A stretch of 36,455 nucleotides of DNA from Methanosarcinales archaeon (GTDB taxonomy: Archaea > Halobacteriota > Methanosarcinia > Methanosarcinales > EX4572-44). The stretch spans positions 1 to 36,455 of the forward strand of contig RXIJ01000040.1 in the NCBI GenBank assembly GCA_004212095.1. The letters are read 5' to 3'. A model generated the notes under the pieces. That model ran no database searches and had not been told where the DNA came from. It saw nothing but the letters and a program-made list of their open reading frames with translations. Shown piece by piece: positions 1 to 7,441 of this stretch; positions within the stretch are counted from its first letter, which is position 1, and every line of letters starts with the position of its first letter. The translations under genes and the position numbers were made by a program.

Positions 1-485
1 ATTATGGCAAAGATTATGGTGGTGCGAATTTTTTTATTTTTTTAATCGGAGAACTAATCGGTAATATTTACGAACACTCTGAATTTTCTAATGCGAGTAT
101 GATGGCACAAATATATAAAGGGAAAAGTTTAGTAGAAATAACGATATTAGATGATGGAATATCAATACCCGGTTGTTTTGAAAAATGTGGTATTGTGATT
201 CGATCTGACTATGATGCAATTCTATCTGCAATAAATGGAAAAATTTCAACTAAGACTAAAGATGAGCCAAGAGGATTTGGTCTCCGCAGTTCAGTGAAAT
301 TATATATAAATGGTATTGGTGCCCGATTGCTGTTGGTTTCCAGAAACGGGGCATTGTATAAAAGCAGAGATGACGAAAGCGTCTATAACGCGGGAGATGC
401 AAATCAATTAATTGGGACACTGATTAGCATCAGGACCCCATATCCTGTTCCACAAGTTAGCATTTATGACTATATTGATGGTTGA
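1..485 (+). CDS. GHKL-type ATP-binding protein, 5' end outside window
   Basis: The frame is open leftwards to the window edge, so the start lies upstream; the first internal ATG (position 99) is not the real start. The translated part carries the histidine-kinase-like ATPase motifs in order: an N-box (ELIGNIYEHS, just before the first internal Met), a G1 box (ILDDGISI) and a G2 box (RGFGLRSS), followed by a strand ending in GTLISIRTP. There is no sensor, HisKA or receiver domain in the visible part. The downstream neighbour is a STAS-like protein, so the pair resembles an anti-sigma-kinase/antagonist (partner-switch) arrangement; that role is inference. The ATPase fold is well supported; the biological function is unknown. 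Confidence 0.75.
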   Translation, partial: YGKDYGGANFFIFLIGELIGNIYEHSEFSNASMMAQIYKGKSLVEITILDDGISIPGCFEKCGIVIRSDYDAILSAINGKISTKTKDEPRGFGLRSSVKLYINGIGARLLLVSRNGALYKSRDDESVYNAGDANQLIGTLISIRTPYPVPQVSIYDYIDG

Positions 486-557
486 TACATTCATATAAGC
501 CATTCAAAGATTTATTAAGTTCTCTATTGAGCGCGTATCAACATAATTAAGTACGAT

Positions 558-587
558 TGGTTTGTAACTCTTAAGAGTTACAAACCA
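558..587. promoter_or_regulatory. 30-bp perfect palindrome between ATPase and STAS-like genes
   Basis: The left half is TGGTTTGTAACTCTT and the right half is its exact reverse complement, with no spacer. It lies 73 bases after the ATPase stop and 35 bases before the STAS-like start. No T-run follows, so a terminator is less likely than an operator bound by a dimeric regulator or an RNA hairpin controlling the second gene. Confidence 0.6.
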
Positions 588-622
588 GTGTTACTAAACA
601 AACGTATCAAAGGTGATAGTAC

Positions 623-936
623 ATGTATCAATCAGCCAAGGAAAGACGACCCATCAAGGATATTATCGGTCCACATTTAGCGTTACGATACTCAGCGGAC
701 AAATTGTTCGATGATATTGACTCGCTAAAAAATACTGAAATAATCATCGATTTTCAGGATGTCTACACAACAAGTCGCTCTTTTATGCAGCGATTTTTGT
801 ATAGCGTGATATAGTTAATATGCCTAAAGAAAAAACCGTGGTTGTAAACCAAACCCCCAAAAGAGTGATAAATTTAGCTTCGAACATGATGAAGAAGACA
901 ACTTTAGCGTACAGAGAAGGTGGATTTCTTCCTTGA
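623..936 (+). pseudogene. STAS-like (DUF4325-type) protein, frameshifted
   Basis: The first 63 codons, from an ATG preceded by a good ribosome site (GGTGAT), read as a STAS-like domain of the DUF4325 kind: a helix (SADKLFDDIDSL), a strand (IIIDFQDV) and the signature TTSRSF. The frame then stops at 814. From about 803-814 another frame continues with VNMPKEKTVVVNQTPKRVIN and ends at 936; VNMP is how this family usually proceeds after the SRSF helix. A one-base indel between 803 and 813 therefore probably breaks an original protein of about 104 residues. It could be real decay, a sequencing error, or a short functional protein. STAS-like proteins of this family commonly sit next to GHKL ATPases, as here. 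Confidence 0.6.
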
Positions 937-1396
937 TGCTGCTCGAAGATTCTGAAACGCACTTTCCGACATTGAGGGAATAAAACATTCTCAGGGGATA
1001 TTAAAAACGATCAAGTATAGAAAAATTGTTATTGATATCTTCTCTTTTTAAAAACCAGTACCAATCCACCCTACAAGAAAACATTTTGACTAGTTGGCTT
1101 CACGGCCGATACCAATGTGTGATAACGTCTCGTGCCTGTCTTATAAAATTGCTACACCCCCTACTTAAGTATAAAGATTGTGTGTACAGGGGTGGTTGTA
1201 AAGTTGTTGGGTGTTAGCATTGTTTTGACCTGGTTGTATATTCAGATATAATGTCTACTGTCCTTAGGTTTGAACGCATGGAAGAAATTAGAGTTTGGTA
1301 AAACACCTGGGTAAGTTGACAGCTTCCACTGCAGCAAAGATATTTATATCAATCTGCACAATTTCGTTGTGCAGAGATACCAGGAACTCATACATA
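937..1396. other. Gene-poor stretch before the protease gene
   Basis: No convincing gene. Short frames with stops (for example one reading FLDAARRF then a stop, and a 63-codon frame at 1026-1217) have no recognisable motif and could be remains of a decayed gene. The reading frame of the protease is open back to 1295, but the signal peptide starts at 1397. Confidence 0.4.
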
Positions 1397-3931
1397 ATGG
1401 CCATACTGCGCTTAGCACCCAGTCTACTGTTCATCATTCTAATTACACCAGGTGTAGTTGGAAGTATCGATTCAAATAATAATAAAATTGAGGACTCTCT
1501 TGAATTTGAAATAAGCACGACCGCAGATGTTGATGCTGTTGTTGATGTAATCGTGCTTTATGATCGACACACAGACATTCCGCTGTCGATAGGCAAAGTA
1601 AAATACAATTTTAATATCGTTAATGCAACTGCCCTCAGGATTCCTCACCGCAGTCTGTGTGAGCTGTCAGAGAAACCCAATGTAGAGATGGTGTATCCCG
1701 ATCGGGTGGTTCACACATACCTTGATTCCAGCGTGCCTGTAATCAGAGCAGACATTGCAAGGAATACCTATAATCTTTCTGGCTCAAACATAACAATAGC
1801 AATCATTGATACTGGCATCGATGCTTCACATGAATGGCTTGACGATCTTGACGACGACCTGTTAACAGATGATCCAAAGGTCATTGCATTCAAGGATTAT
1901 ATTAATTTTTTTACAGACCCGTATGACGATAATGGGCACGGCACGCACTGTGCTGCGATTGCTGCTGGTACTGGTGGCGGCACGAAATACACTGGAGTTG
2001 CAGTAAAAGCGAATCTGGTAGGGGTGAAGGTACTTGACAAAACCGGGTATGGGAGCGACTCTGACGTGATTGCTGGTCTTGACTGGTGTGTTGAAAAGAA
2101 GGATCTGTACCGGATAAAAGCAATCTCGATGAGTCTTGGTGGTAATCATAACAATGATGGGACAACTCCGGTAGAAATGGCATGTGATGCCGCTGTTGAT
2201 AACGGCATCGTCGTCTGTGTTGCTGCTGGAAACAGTGGACCTGGCACTAGAACTGTGGGGGACCCTGCGTGTGCTAAAAAAGTTATTGCCGTGGGGTCTG
2301 TCGATGACAGCATGAACATTGCAGGTGATTCATCAAGAGGTCCTACTTCTGATTACAGAATTAAGCCAGAGGTATGTGCTGTTGGTGTTCACGTCACATC
2401 TGCCAAAGCAGGTACCACTGATGGCTATGTTACAATGAGCGGGACATCGATGGCAACGCCACATGTAGCTGGTGTTGCAGCACTGATGTTTGAATACAAC
2501 CCAGACCTTACACCAGGCAGGGTGCGACGAATATTGATGGATACTGCTACTGATCGCGGCGAAACTGAACCTGATAATAACTATGGTTGGGGGGTTGTGA
2601 ATGCAACAAATGCAACCCTGCACAGTGCAGAAGAGCATGACATTTCAATTCTTAAACTCGAAGCTTCTTCTTATGTACTGACGAATAGAACCATGACCAT
2701 TAACGCAACAGTCAAAAACATTGGGCTAAACAACGAAAGTAATGTGTCGATATTCCTCCAATCGAACGAAACAGTGTTGAATCAGACAATCATAGTATCC
2801 ATCCGGACAAATGAGAATGTTGACGTGAGTTTTTCATGGGTTCCGGTTGAGGAAGGTTGTTACAATCTATCGGTGAATGTCAGTGCAGTTGCTGGTGAAA
2901 CACTGCTTAATAATAACATGCGATGTGTGATAGTTAACGTGTCGCATTACCCAGACATCCGGATCAAGCCTCTAAACTATAATTTTGATATCGTGGAAGG
3001 CTCATCTGCTGTAGGGAATCTCACCATCGGCAACAGTGGAACACGTCCTCTCACGTTTAATATCACCGTTCTTGCCAATTATCAGATGGAAGACATCCCA
3101 TACGGATGGATCAATGGAGTCGGCGATGGCACCAATCATCTTTATCTTGGCGATGATAACATCTCAAGCCAGATTCTTCCGTTTGTGTTTAATTTCTATG
3201 GAAACAACTACAGCTCTATTAATATCAGTTCTGATGGTTGGGCAAGTTTCACATCAGGAGATGGGTGGCTGTACTGGATGTATGGGAGATGGAAAACACC
3301 CCCTATGGATGATTGGGAAAACACCATCTTCCCACTTGGAGATGACTGGGATCCAGGTTCTGATGGTGGAGTGTATATAAAATCAGACCCGAGCAGGTAT
3401 GTAATTACATGGTATCAAATTCCTCACTGGTACGATAGCAGTTCTTATGGAAATAACAGCTTTGAGATGGTACTCTATAAAAATGGTGAGATCGGGTTCA
3501 ATTATATGAGAGTTGAAAACACTGAGACGCTTACTGTTGGACTAAATCTTGGTGATGGTTTGCACGGCATCGGTTACATGGATATTCCGGAAAACAATAC
3601 ATCACTACGTTTCAAACCGGAAAAATGGCTATCGATCAAAACAGTAGGTGGCACAATCCCTACCGGTGGCAGGAGTAACGTAACGATTAAAATCAATGCA
3701 GCAGATCTCGATTGCGGGAGTTACCAGGCAGACATTCTGATCGAATGTAACGATCCTGATGAGAGTAGTATAATAATTCCTGCAAACATTGAGGTTGGCT
3801 GGAGTGTTGCAAATGCCAGAACAGCACTTGAAATCGCAGTTGGAAGCCATGAATATGATCTCAGTTTGGACGTTAACGGTGATGGTGAGATCACCTCACT
3901 GGATGCTCTAATAATTCTACAGAAAGTATAG
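1397..3931 (+). CDS. Secreted subtilisin-like serine protease (S8) with CARDB-like region and C-terminal dockerin
   Basis: The start was chosen at 1397 because MAILRLAPSLLFIILITPG is a typical signal peptide; the frame is open 34 codons further upstream. Counting from this Met, the catalytic triad is Asp138 (IAIIDTGID), His181 (NGHGTH) and Ser351 (SGTSMATPH), with oxyanion Asn279 (AAGNSGPG). Then comes a CARDB-like beta-sandwich (about 415-520, rich in N-glycosylation-type NXS/T), an Ig-like segment, a nidogen-like beta region (about 580-730) and, at the very end, a dockerin half with the Ca-binding loop DVNGDGEITSLDALIILQ. The protein (844 residues) is probably exported and either cell-surface bound through a cohesin partner or released. 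It stands alone; neighbours do not suggest a pathway. Only one well-formed dockerin repeat is visible; the preceding one (ARTALEIAVG) is degenerate. Confidence 0.9.
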   Translation: MAILRLAPSLLFIILITPGVVGSIDSNNNKIEDSLEFEISTTADVDAVVDVIVLYDRHTDIPLSIGKVKYNFNIVNATALRIPHRSLCELSEKPNVEMVYPDRVVHTYLDSSVPVIRADIARNTYNLSGSNITIAIIDTGIDASHEWLDDLDDDLLTDDPKVIAFKDYINFFTDPYDDNGHGTHCAAIAAGTGGGTKYTGVAVKANLVGVKVLDKTGYGSDSDVIAGLDWCVEKKDLYRIKAISMSLGGNHNNDGTTPVEMACDAAVDNGIVVCVAAGNSGPGTRTVGDPACAKKVIAVGSVDDSMNIAGDSSRGPTSDYRIKPEVCAVGVHVTSAKAGTTDGYVTMSGTSMATPHVAGVAALMFEYNPDLTPGRVRRILMDTATDRGETEPDNNYGWGVVNATNATLHSAEEHDISILKLEASSYVLTNRTMTINATVKNIGLNNESNVSIFLQSNETVLNQTIIVSIRTNENVDVSFSWVPVEEGCYNLSVNVSAVAGETLLNNNMRCVIVNVSHYPDIRIKPLNYNFDIVEGSSAVGNLTIGNSGTRPLTFNITVLANYQMEDIPYGWINGVGDGTNHLYLGDDNISSQILPFVFNFYGNNYSSINISSDGWASFTSGDGWLYWMYGRWKTPPMDDWENTIFPLGDDWDPGSDGGVYIKSDPSRYVITWYQIPHWYDSSSYGNNSFEMVLYKNGEIGFNYMRVENTETLTVGLNLGDGLHGIGYMDIPENNTSLRFKPEKWLSIKTVGGTIPTGGRSNVTIKINAADLDCGSYQADILIECNDPDESSIIIPANIEVGWSVANARTALEIAVGSHEYDLSLDVNGDGEITSLDALIILQKV

Positions 3932-3977
3932 AGTGGTATATTATATCATTTAGGTTTTTTGTTTAAAACTTAACTTT

Positions 3978-4016
3978 GTTAGGATACATCTTTTACATCC
4001 CTAACTATATATTATG
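3978..4016 (+). promoter_or_regulatory. Putative promoter and iron-responsive operator of the feo operon
   Basis: An imperfect inverted repeat, GTTAGGAT (3978-3985) and ATCCCTAAC (3997-4005), abuts a TATA-like box (CTATATATTA, about 4005-4014). TTAGG...CCTAA half sites recall those bound by DtxR/IdeR-type metalloregulators, which control feo genes in many archaea. That identity is inference from position and half-site shape. Confidence 0.4.
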
Positions 4017-4030
4017 GTAGTGGTGAAAAA

Positions 4031-4135
4031 GTGAGATCATTCAACGATATTATGCCAAAAGAAAATAGTACGGTATCTGCAAGCATGGATGAACTGTTGA
4101 TAACTATTGAACGTTTAAGCAATTTTTCTCGATGA
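4031..4135 (+). CDS. Possible 34-residue leader peptide of feo operon
   Basis: A GTG start with a Shine-Dalgarno-like GGTGA about 5 bases upstream opens a frame of 34 codons that ends just before FeoA. It begins VRSFNDIMPKENS and has no recognised domain, no cysteine and no membrane segment. Its place directly downstream of the TATA box means it would be the first translated frame of the feo transcript. It may equally be chance. Confidence 0.3.
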   Translation: MRSFNDIMPKENSTVSASMDELLITIERLSNFSR

Positions 4136-4143
4136 GGATAAAT

Positions 4144-4362
4144 ATGATGATGCTAAATCAACTGAAAACAGGTGATGTTGGAAGGGTGGTAAAAGTTGGA
4201 GGAGGTCATGGTATCCGTCAGAAGCTATTCCTTAGAGGACTCTTTGAAGGGAGTTCGGTTCGTGTCATTTCATGCAGTGGTCCTGTAACAGTCGAGGTTG
4301 ACAGAAACATTGTCTGTATCGGTCGCGGAATGGCACAGAAGATTATGGTACGTAAGGTGTAA
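4144..4362 (+). CDS. feoA: FeoA-family protein (first copy)
   Basis: A 72-residue SH3-like FeoA domain: LKTGDVGRVVKV at the start, the conserved central LFLRGLFEGSSVRVIS and the terminal pattern CIGRGMAQKIMV. The start was placed at 4144, 6 bases after GAGG; an in-frame ATG at 4132 has no ribosome site. FeoA is a small cytoplasmic partner of the FeoB ferrous-iron transporter, thought to bind the transporter's cytosolic part. It opens a tight cluster feoA-feoA-feoB(G)-feoB(membrane). Confidence 0.9.
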   Translation: MMMLNQLKTGDVGRVVKVGGGHGIRQKLFLRGLFEGSSVRVISCSGPVTVEVDRNIVCIGRGMAQKIMVRKV

Positions 4363-4367
4363 GTGAA

Positions 4368-4595
4368 ATGGAAAAAAGATTGAATGAACTAAATTTTGAT
4401 GAAGAGGGGACAGTTAAAGAAATAGACGAAAGTCTACTGAGACAGGTTGCTGGGATGGGTGTAAGAATTGGTAAAAATGTCAGGATGACGACGAAACAGC
4501 CTATGAAAGGGCCTGTTGTGGTAGAAATAGACAAGTCGTTTACTTCCTTAGGGCGAAGCATGGCTGAAAAAATCGTAGTAGAGGTTAAAAAATGA
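4368..4595 (+). CDS. feoA: FeoA-family protein (second copy)
   Basis: A 75-residue FeoA domain beginning five bases after the first copy. It shares the layout (GTVKEID..., VRIGKNVRM, PVVVEIDKSF, SLGRSMAEKIVVEV) but is diverged from its neighbour, so it is not a recent duplicate. Its stop overlaps the next start in an ATGA (4592-4595), implying translational coupling with the FeoB GTPase. The presence of two FeoA domains is common in anaerobes; whether they form a heterodimer is unknown. Confidence 0.9.
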   Translation: MEKRLNELNFDEEGTVKEIDESLLRQVAGMGVRIGKNVRMTTKQPMKGPVVVEIDKSFTSLGRSMAEKIVVEVKK

Positions 4596-5143
4596 AGATA
4601 TTATTGATGGGGCATCCGAATGTTGGTAAAAGTGTTTTCTTCAACCGACTGACAGGAGCAAATGTCATCGAATCAAATTATTCAGGAACAACCGTTGATT
4701 ATACACGCGGGTACATGAGTTTGGATGGAAAAGAAGTCGAAGTCGTCGATGTGCCAGGCACGTTCTCACTTGATCCGAAAGATAGGGCGGAAGAGGTTGC
4801 AGTAGCAATGCTCAAAGAGGCAAAAGATGCATACGTGATTTGTGTTATAGATTCGTCCAAGCTTGAGCGAGGGCTTTATCTTGCGCTGCAAATCATGGAA
4901 GAGGGCTATTCTGTTATTATCGCTCTGAATATGGATGATGTTGCAGAAGATAAAAATATAAAGATTGATAATCAAAAGCTTGAGCAGGTTTTAGGTGTCC
5001 CCGTCGTATCAACCATTGCAATAGAGAACATTGGAATCAGCAAGGTTATATCGAGGTTAAAGGATGCAAAACCTGTTGATGTGGAAGACATCACTGTAAT
5101 GAGGGCAGGAATGAATCACTGCGGTAGGTGTGGGCGCACATGA
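4592..5143 (+). CDS. feoB: FeoB N-terminal GTPase as a separate protein
   Basis: This 183-residue protein is the soluble G domain of FeoB: P-loop GHPNVGKS (residues 7-14), switch region SNYSGTTVDYT, G3 DVPGTFSL (about 54-61), G4 NMDD (about 112-115). The end of the helical regulatory segment is followed by a cysteine motif (HCGRCGRT) at the very C terminus, a possible metal-binding site. In most organisms this domain is fused to the membrane channel; here the stop codon and the next start share ATGA at 5140-5143, so the transporter is made as two polypeptides from overlapping genes. It would gate or power Fe2+ uptake at the inner face of the membrane. Confidence 0.9.
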   Translation: MKILLMGHPNVGKSVFFNRLTGANVIESNYSGTTVDYTRGYMSLDGKEVEVVDVPGTFSLDPKDRAEEVAVAMLKEAKDAYVICVIDSSKLERGLYLALQIMEEGYSVIIALNMDDVAEDKNIKIDNQKLEQVLGVPVVSTIAIENIGISKVISRLKDAKPVDVEDITVMRAGMNHCGRCGRT

Positions 5144-6378
5144 AACTGAACCCGGATGAACGATGGGATTTGATCGACAGTATTGCAAGACATGTTGTAA
5201 CTTATGGAGAATACAGGCACACGCTAAAGGATGCGATTGGTGAGCTTACTGTTAAACCGATGACAGGCCTACCAATTGCGATCGCAGTTATGTATTGTTT
5301 TTGGAGTGTCTTTGGTTCGTTTGCAGGAACACTGTGTACAGATGGATTCTTTGTAAAACTCTTTGATGGATACTGGCTTCCATGGCTCCAGGAGGTTTTT
5401 CCTGGAAAAGGTGGCTGGATCTACTCTATTCTGATTGATGCCGGTGGAATGACAAATGGTGAATTTATATTATCTGATAACTGTTTTGAAGCTTTTGGCG
5501 TACTGACGTCAGGGCTCTTTGTTGCAATTGGAGTGGTTTTACCAGCAATTGTGATATTTTACTTGATGTTAACACTCCTTGAAGATATTGGATACATGCC
5601 AAGACTTGCGGTTCTCATTGATACAGTCCTCCACAAAATTGGACTACATGGATATGCAATCGTGCCAACGATTCTCTCGCTCGGGTGCAATGTGCCGGCT
5701 GTAACAGCAACAAGGATTCTTGAGACAAGAAAGCAGCGGTTTATTATGATGACCCTTCTTGCCATATTTATCCCATGTGGTGCCCAGCTTGGAATCATGG
5801 AAGAGGTAATTCCTGATCTGATTGGATACGTTTTACTTTACCTGGTCATTGGCTATTTCATCTTTGGTTTCATTTTGAACAGAATTGTGCCTGGAAAATC
5901 TCCGGAGATTTTAATCGATGTACCACAATACCAGAAGCCGATGATGACAAATGTGAGGCGAAAGTTGTGGATGAGGGTGAGCAGTTTTTTCAAGGTTGCA
6001 GTCCCATTTGTGCTTCTTGGTTGTGTTGTTGTAAATGTCCTCTACCTTGTTGGATTCATACAGTGGCTTGGTGATCTACTGGCACCTGTTTTTGTTGGCT
6101 GGTTTGGAGTACCAAAGGAAACAGCGGGACCACTCATCGCAGCGTTTTTGAGAAAAGATCTCGCGGTTGCACAGCTCTCGGTAATTGAAATGACACAGTA
6201 TCAGATGTTGTCTGCTGTTGTGTTAGTCTCGATATACTTCCCATGTGTGGCGACATTTGCGATGATGCTAAAGGAAGGATGGAAGGAGCTTATAGGAAGT
6301 GTAGCAGTGCTCACAGTAGTGGTCTTTTTGTATGGTGGGATAATACATCTCATAGGAAAACTTCTTGGGGTGGCATAG
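5140..6378 (+). CDS. feoB: FeoB membrane (permease) subunit
   Basis: A 412-residue polytopic protein matching the FeoB channel part: a short cytoplasmic lead (DERWDLIDSIARHV), then gate helices with the conserved LLEDIGYMPR, GLHG...SLGCNVPAVTATR and FIPCGAQL segments, and the C-terminal FeoB region with FLRKDLAVAQL and a final helix bundle. The SLGCNVPA cysteine and the FIPCGAQ cysteine are the conserved residues implicated in ion passage. The start was set at the ATG of the ATGA overlap, with AGGTG upstream; an in-frame GTG lies four codons earlier. It must work with the upstream G protein for Fe2+ import. Confidence 0.92.
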   Translation: MKLNPDERWDLIDSIARHVVTYGEYRHTLKDAIGELTVKPMTGLPIAIAVMYCFWSVFGSFAGTLCTDGFFVKLFDGYWLPWLQEVFPGKGGWIYSILIDAGGMTNGEFILSDNCFEAFGVLTSGLFVAIGVVLPAIVIFYLMLTLLEDIGYMPRLAVLIDTVLHKIGLHGYAIVPTILSLGCNVPAVTATRILETRKQRFIMMTLLAIFIPCGAQLGIMEEVIPDLIGYVLLYLVIGYFIFGFILNRIVPGKSPEILIDVPQYQKPMMTNVRRKLWMRVSSFFKVAVPFVLLGCVVVNVLYLVGFIQWLGDLLAPVFVGWFGVPKETAGPLIAAFLRKDLAVAQLSVIEMTQYQMLSAVVLVSIYFPCVATFAMMLKEGWKELIGSVAVLTVVVFLYGGIIHLIGKLLGVA

Positions 6379-6831
6379 ATGGCTGAAAAGAATAATTTTG
6401 TAATGATCGGAATAGCGATTCTTGGTCTTGTTACTGTAGCATTTGGTCTTGCAGACATACTTGTAAGTGTTGTAGGAGATGGCACCGGACTAAGCATAAT
6501 TGAGATACCAGGTGATATGTTTAGAGGTGGGTGGGGTGGACTCATCGTGCTCTTTGCAGGACTATTTTACCTTAGCGGTTGTAAAAATGTAGCTGAGGTG
6601 CACAATGCTTCGAAGGTTGTCATTGGAAGTGTATTGATATGGATCATGGCAGGAACCGATATCTTTGCGATGATCACAGAGTCGATACCGGGAGGCGAAG
6701 AGGGACCATGGTTTAACAGCCTTTCCGGATTTTTCGGGACGTATGCACCACCTTATGCACCAGCAATATTCTTGCTGCCATTCTCGCTTGTTGTTGTGTA
6801 CTACATCTTAAAACAGGAGAGGGCGAGATGA
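6379..6831 (+). CDS. Small four-helix membrane protein of the feo operon
   Basis: The start codon directly follows the permease stop with no gap, so it is co-transcribed and probably coupled. The 150-residue product has about four hydrophobic segments (near residues 8-28, 52-68, 79-98, 120-143), a single CK pair after the second segment and a short charged tail (KQERAR). I recognise no named family. Its location suggests an accessory role in the ferrous-iron transporter, but this is context only. Confidence 0.75.
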   Translation: MAEKNNFVMIGIAILGLVTVAFGLADILVSVVGDGTGLSIIEIPGDMFRGGWGGLIVLFAGLFYLSGCKNVAEVHNASKVVIGSVLIWIMAGTDIFAMITESIPGGEEGPWFNSLSGFFGTYAPPYAPAIFLLPFSLVVVYYILKQERAR

Positions 6832-6873
6832 AAGATACAAAAAGCAGAATGGACTTTAAATTTTTGGATTTAA

Positions 6874-7338
6874 TCATGCGATGAAATCTGGGCCAATACT
6901 GGCACCTTCGACATGCAGGAGATGTTTTTTTATCATCACACCCCATGCAAAGCCACCAAGATCATGTTTACCGATGACACGATGGCATGGAATTACTATT
7001 GGTGCAGGATTTTTGGATAGTGCACCCCCGATCGCCCTTGGTGATGTCTGCAAGTCTTTGGCAAGCATTCCGTAAGTTACTGTAACACCATAAGGTATCT
7101 GTCTCACCTTGTTTAATACCAGCTGCTGAAAGTCTGTGAGATTTTCAAGGTCCACGCTGTATCTTAAAAAATCGACTCTTTTACCATCAAGGTAATCGCC
7201 GATATCATTAAGGAGGTAAATTGTGTTTTCTGCTTTCTTCAGTCCATGTCTGGCTTTTGATAATGTGATTTCTCTTATAGTGTTGTGGTAAAGTGTTATG
7301 GTTACTGTAAGATTATCTCTGGATAGTGTGTGTGGCAT
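6874..7338 (-). CDS. ogt: Methylated-DNA--protein-cysteine methyltransferase
   Basis: A 154-residue suicide DNA repair protein that takes the alkyl group from O6-alkylguanine. The active-site motif IPCHRVIG gives nucleophile Cys118. The helix-turn-helix region holds the usual YGxxxTYGxLA pattern (IPYGVTVTYGMLAKDL), the arginine finger lies in SPRAIGGALSKNP, and the C-terminal GGFAWGVMIKKHLLHVEG is typical. The N-terminal part (about 65 residues) is short and diverged, as in archaeal forms. It runs convergent to the feo operon, nearly touching it, and in the same direction as the lipid reductase genes upstream. Confidence 0.93.
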   Translation of the reverse strand: MPHTLSRDNLTVTITLYHNTIREITLSKARHGLKKAENTIYLLNDIGDYLDGKRVDFLRYSVDLENLTDFQQLVLNKVRQIPYGVTVTYGMLAKDLQTSPRAIGGALSKNPAPIVIPCHRVIGKHDLGGFAWGVMIKKHLLHVEGASIGPDFIA

Positions 7339-7441
7339 GTAGTTTAGTAGCTGGGTAGAGTAGGTAATTTTTCAAATCTTGTTGTTGAAAACCATAAAGA
7401 GTGCGCAAATATGCTCAATGCGTTTGGCTGCGACATAGTTT

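Noticed and set aside
558..587. Intrinsic terminator
   Set aside because: The palindrome has no T-run after it and no loop between its arms.
1026..1217. 63-codon frame with several cysteines
   Set aside because: No ribosome site, no recognisable domain; surrounding frames are full of stops.
6828..6884. 18-codon frame starting in an ATGA overlap after the feo operon
   Set aside because: Too short to judge and it runs into the convergent repair gene.
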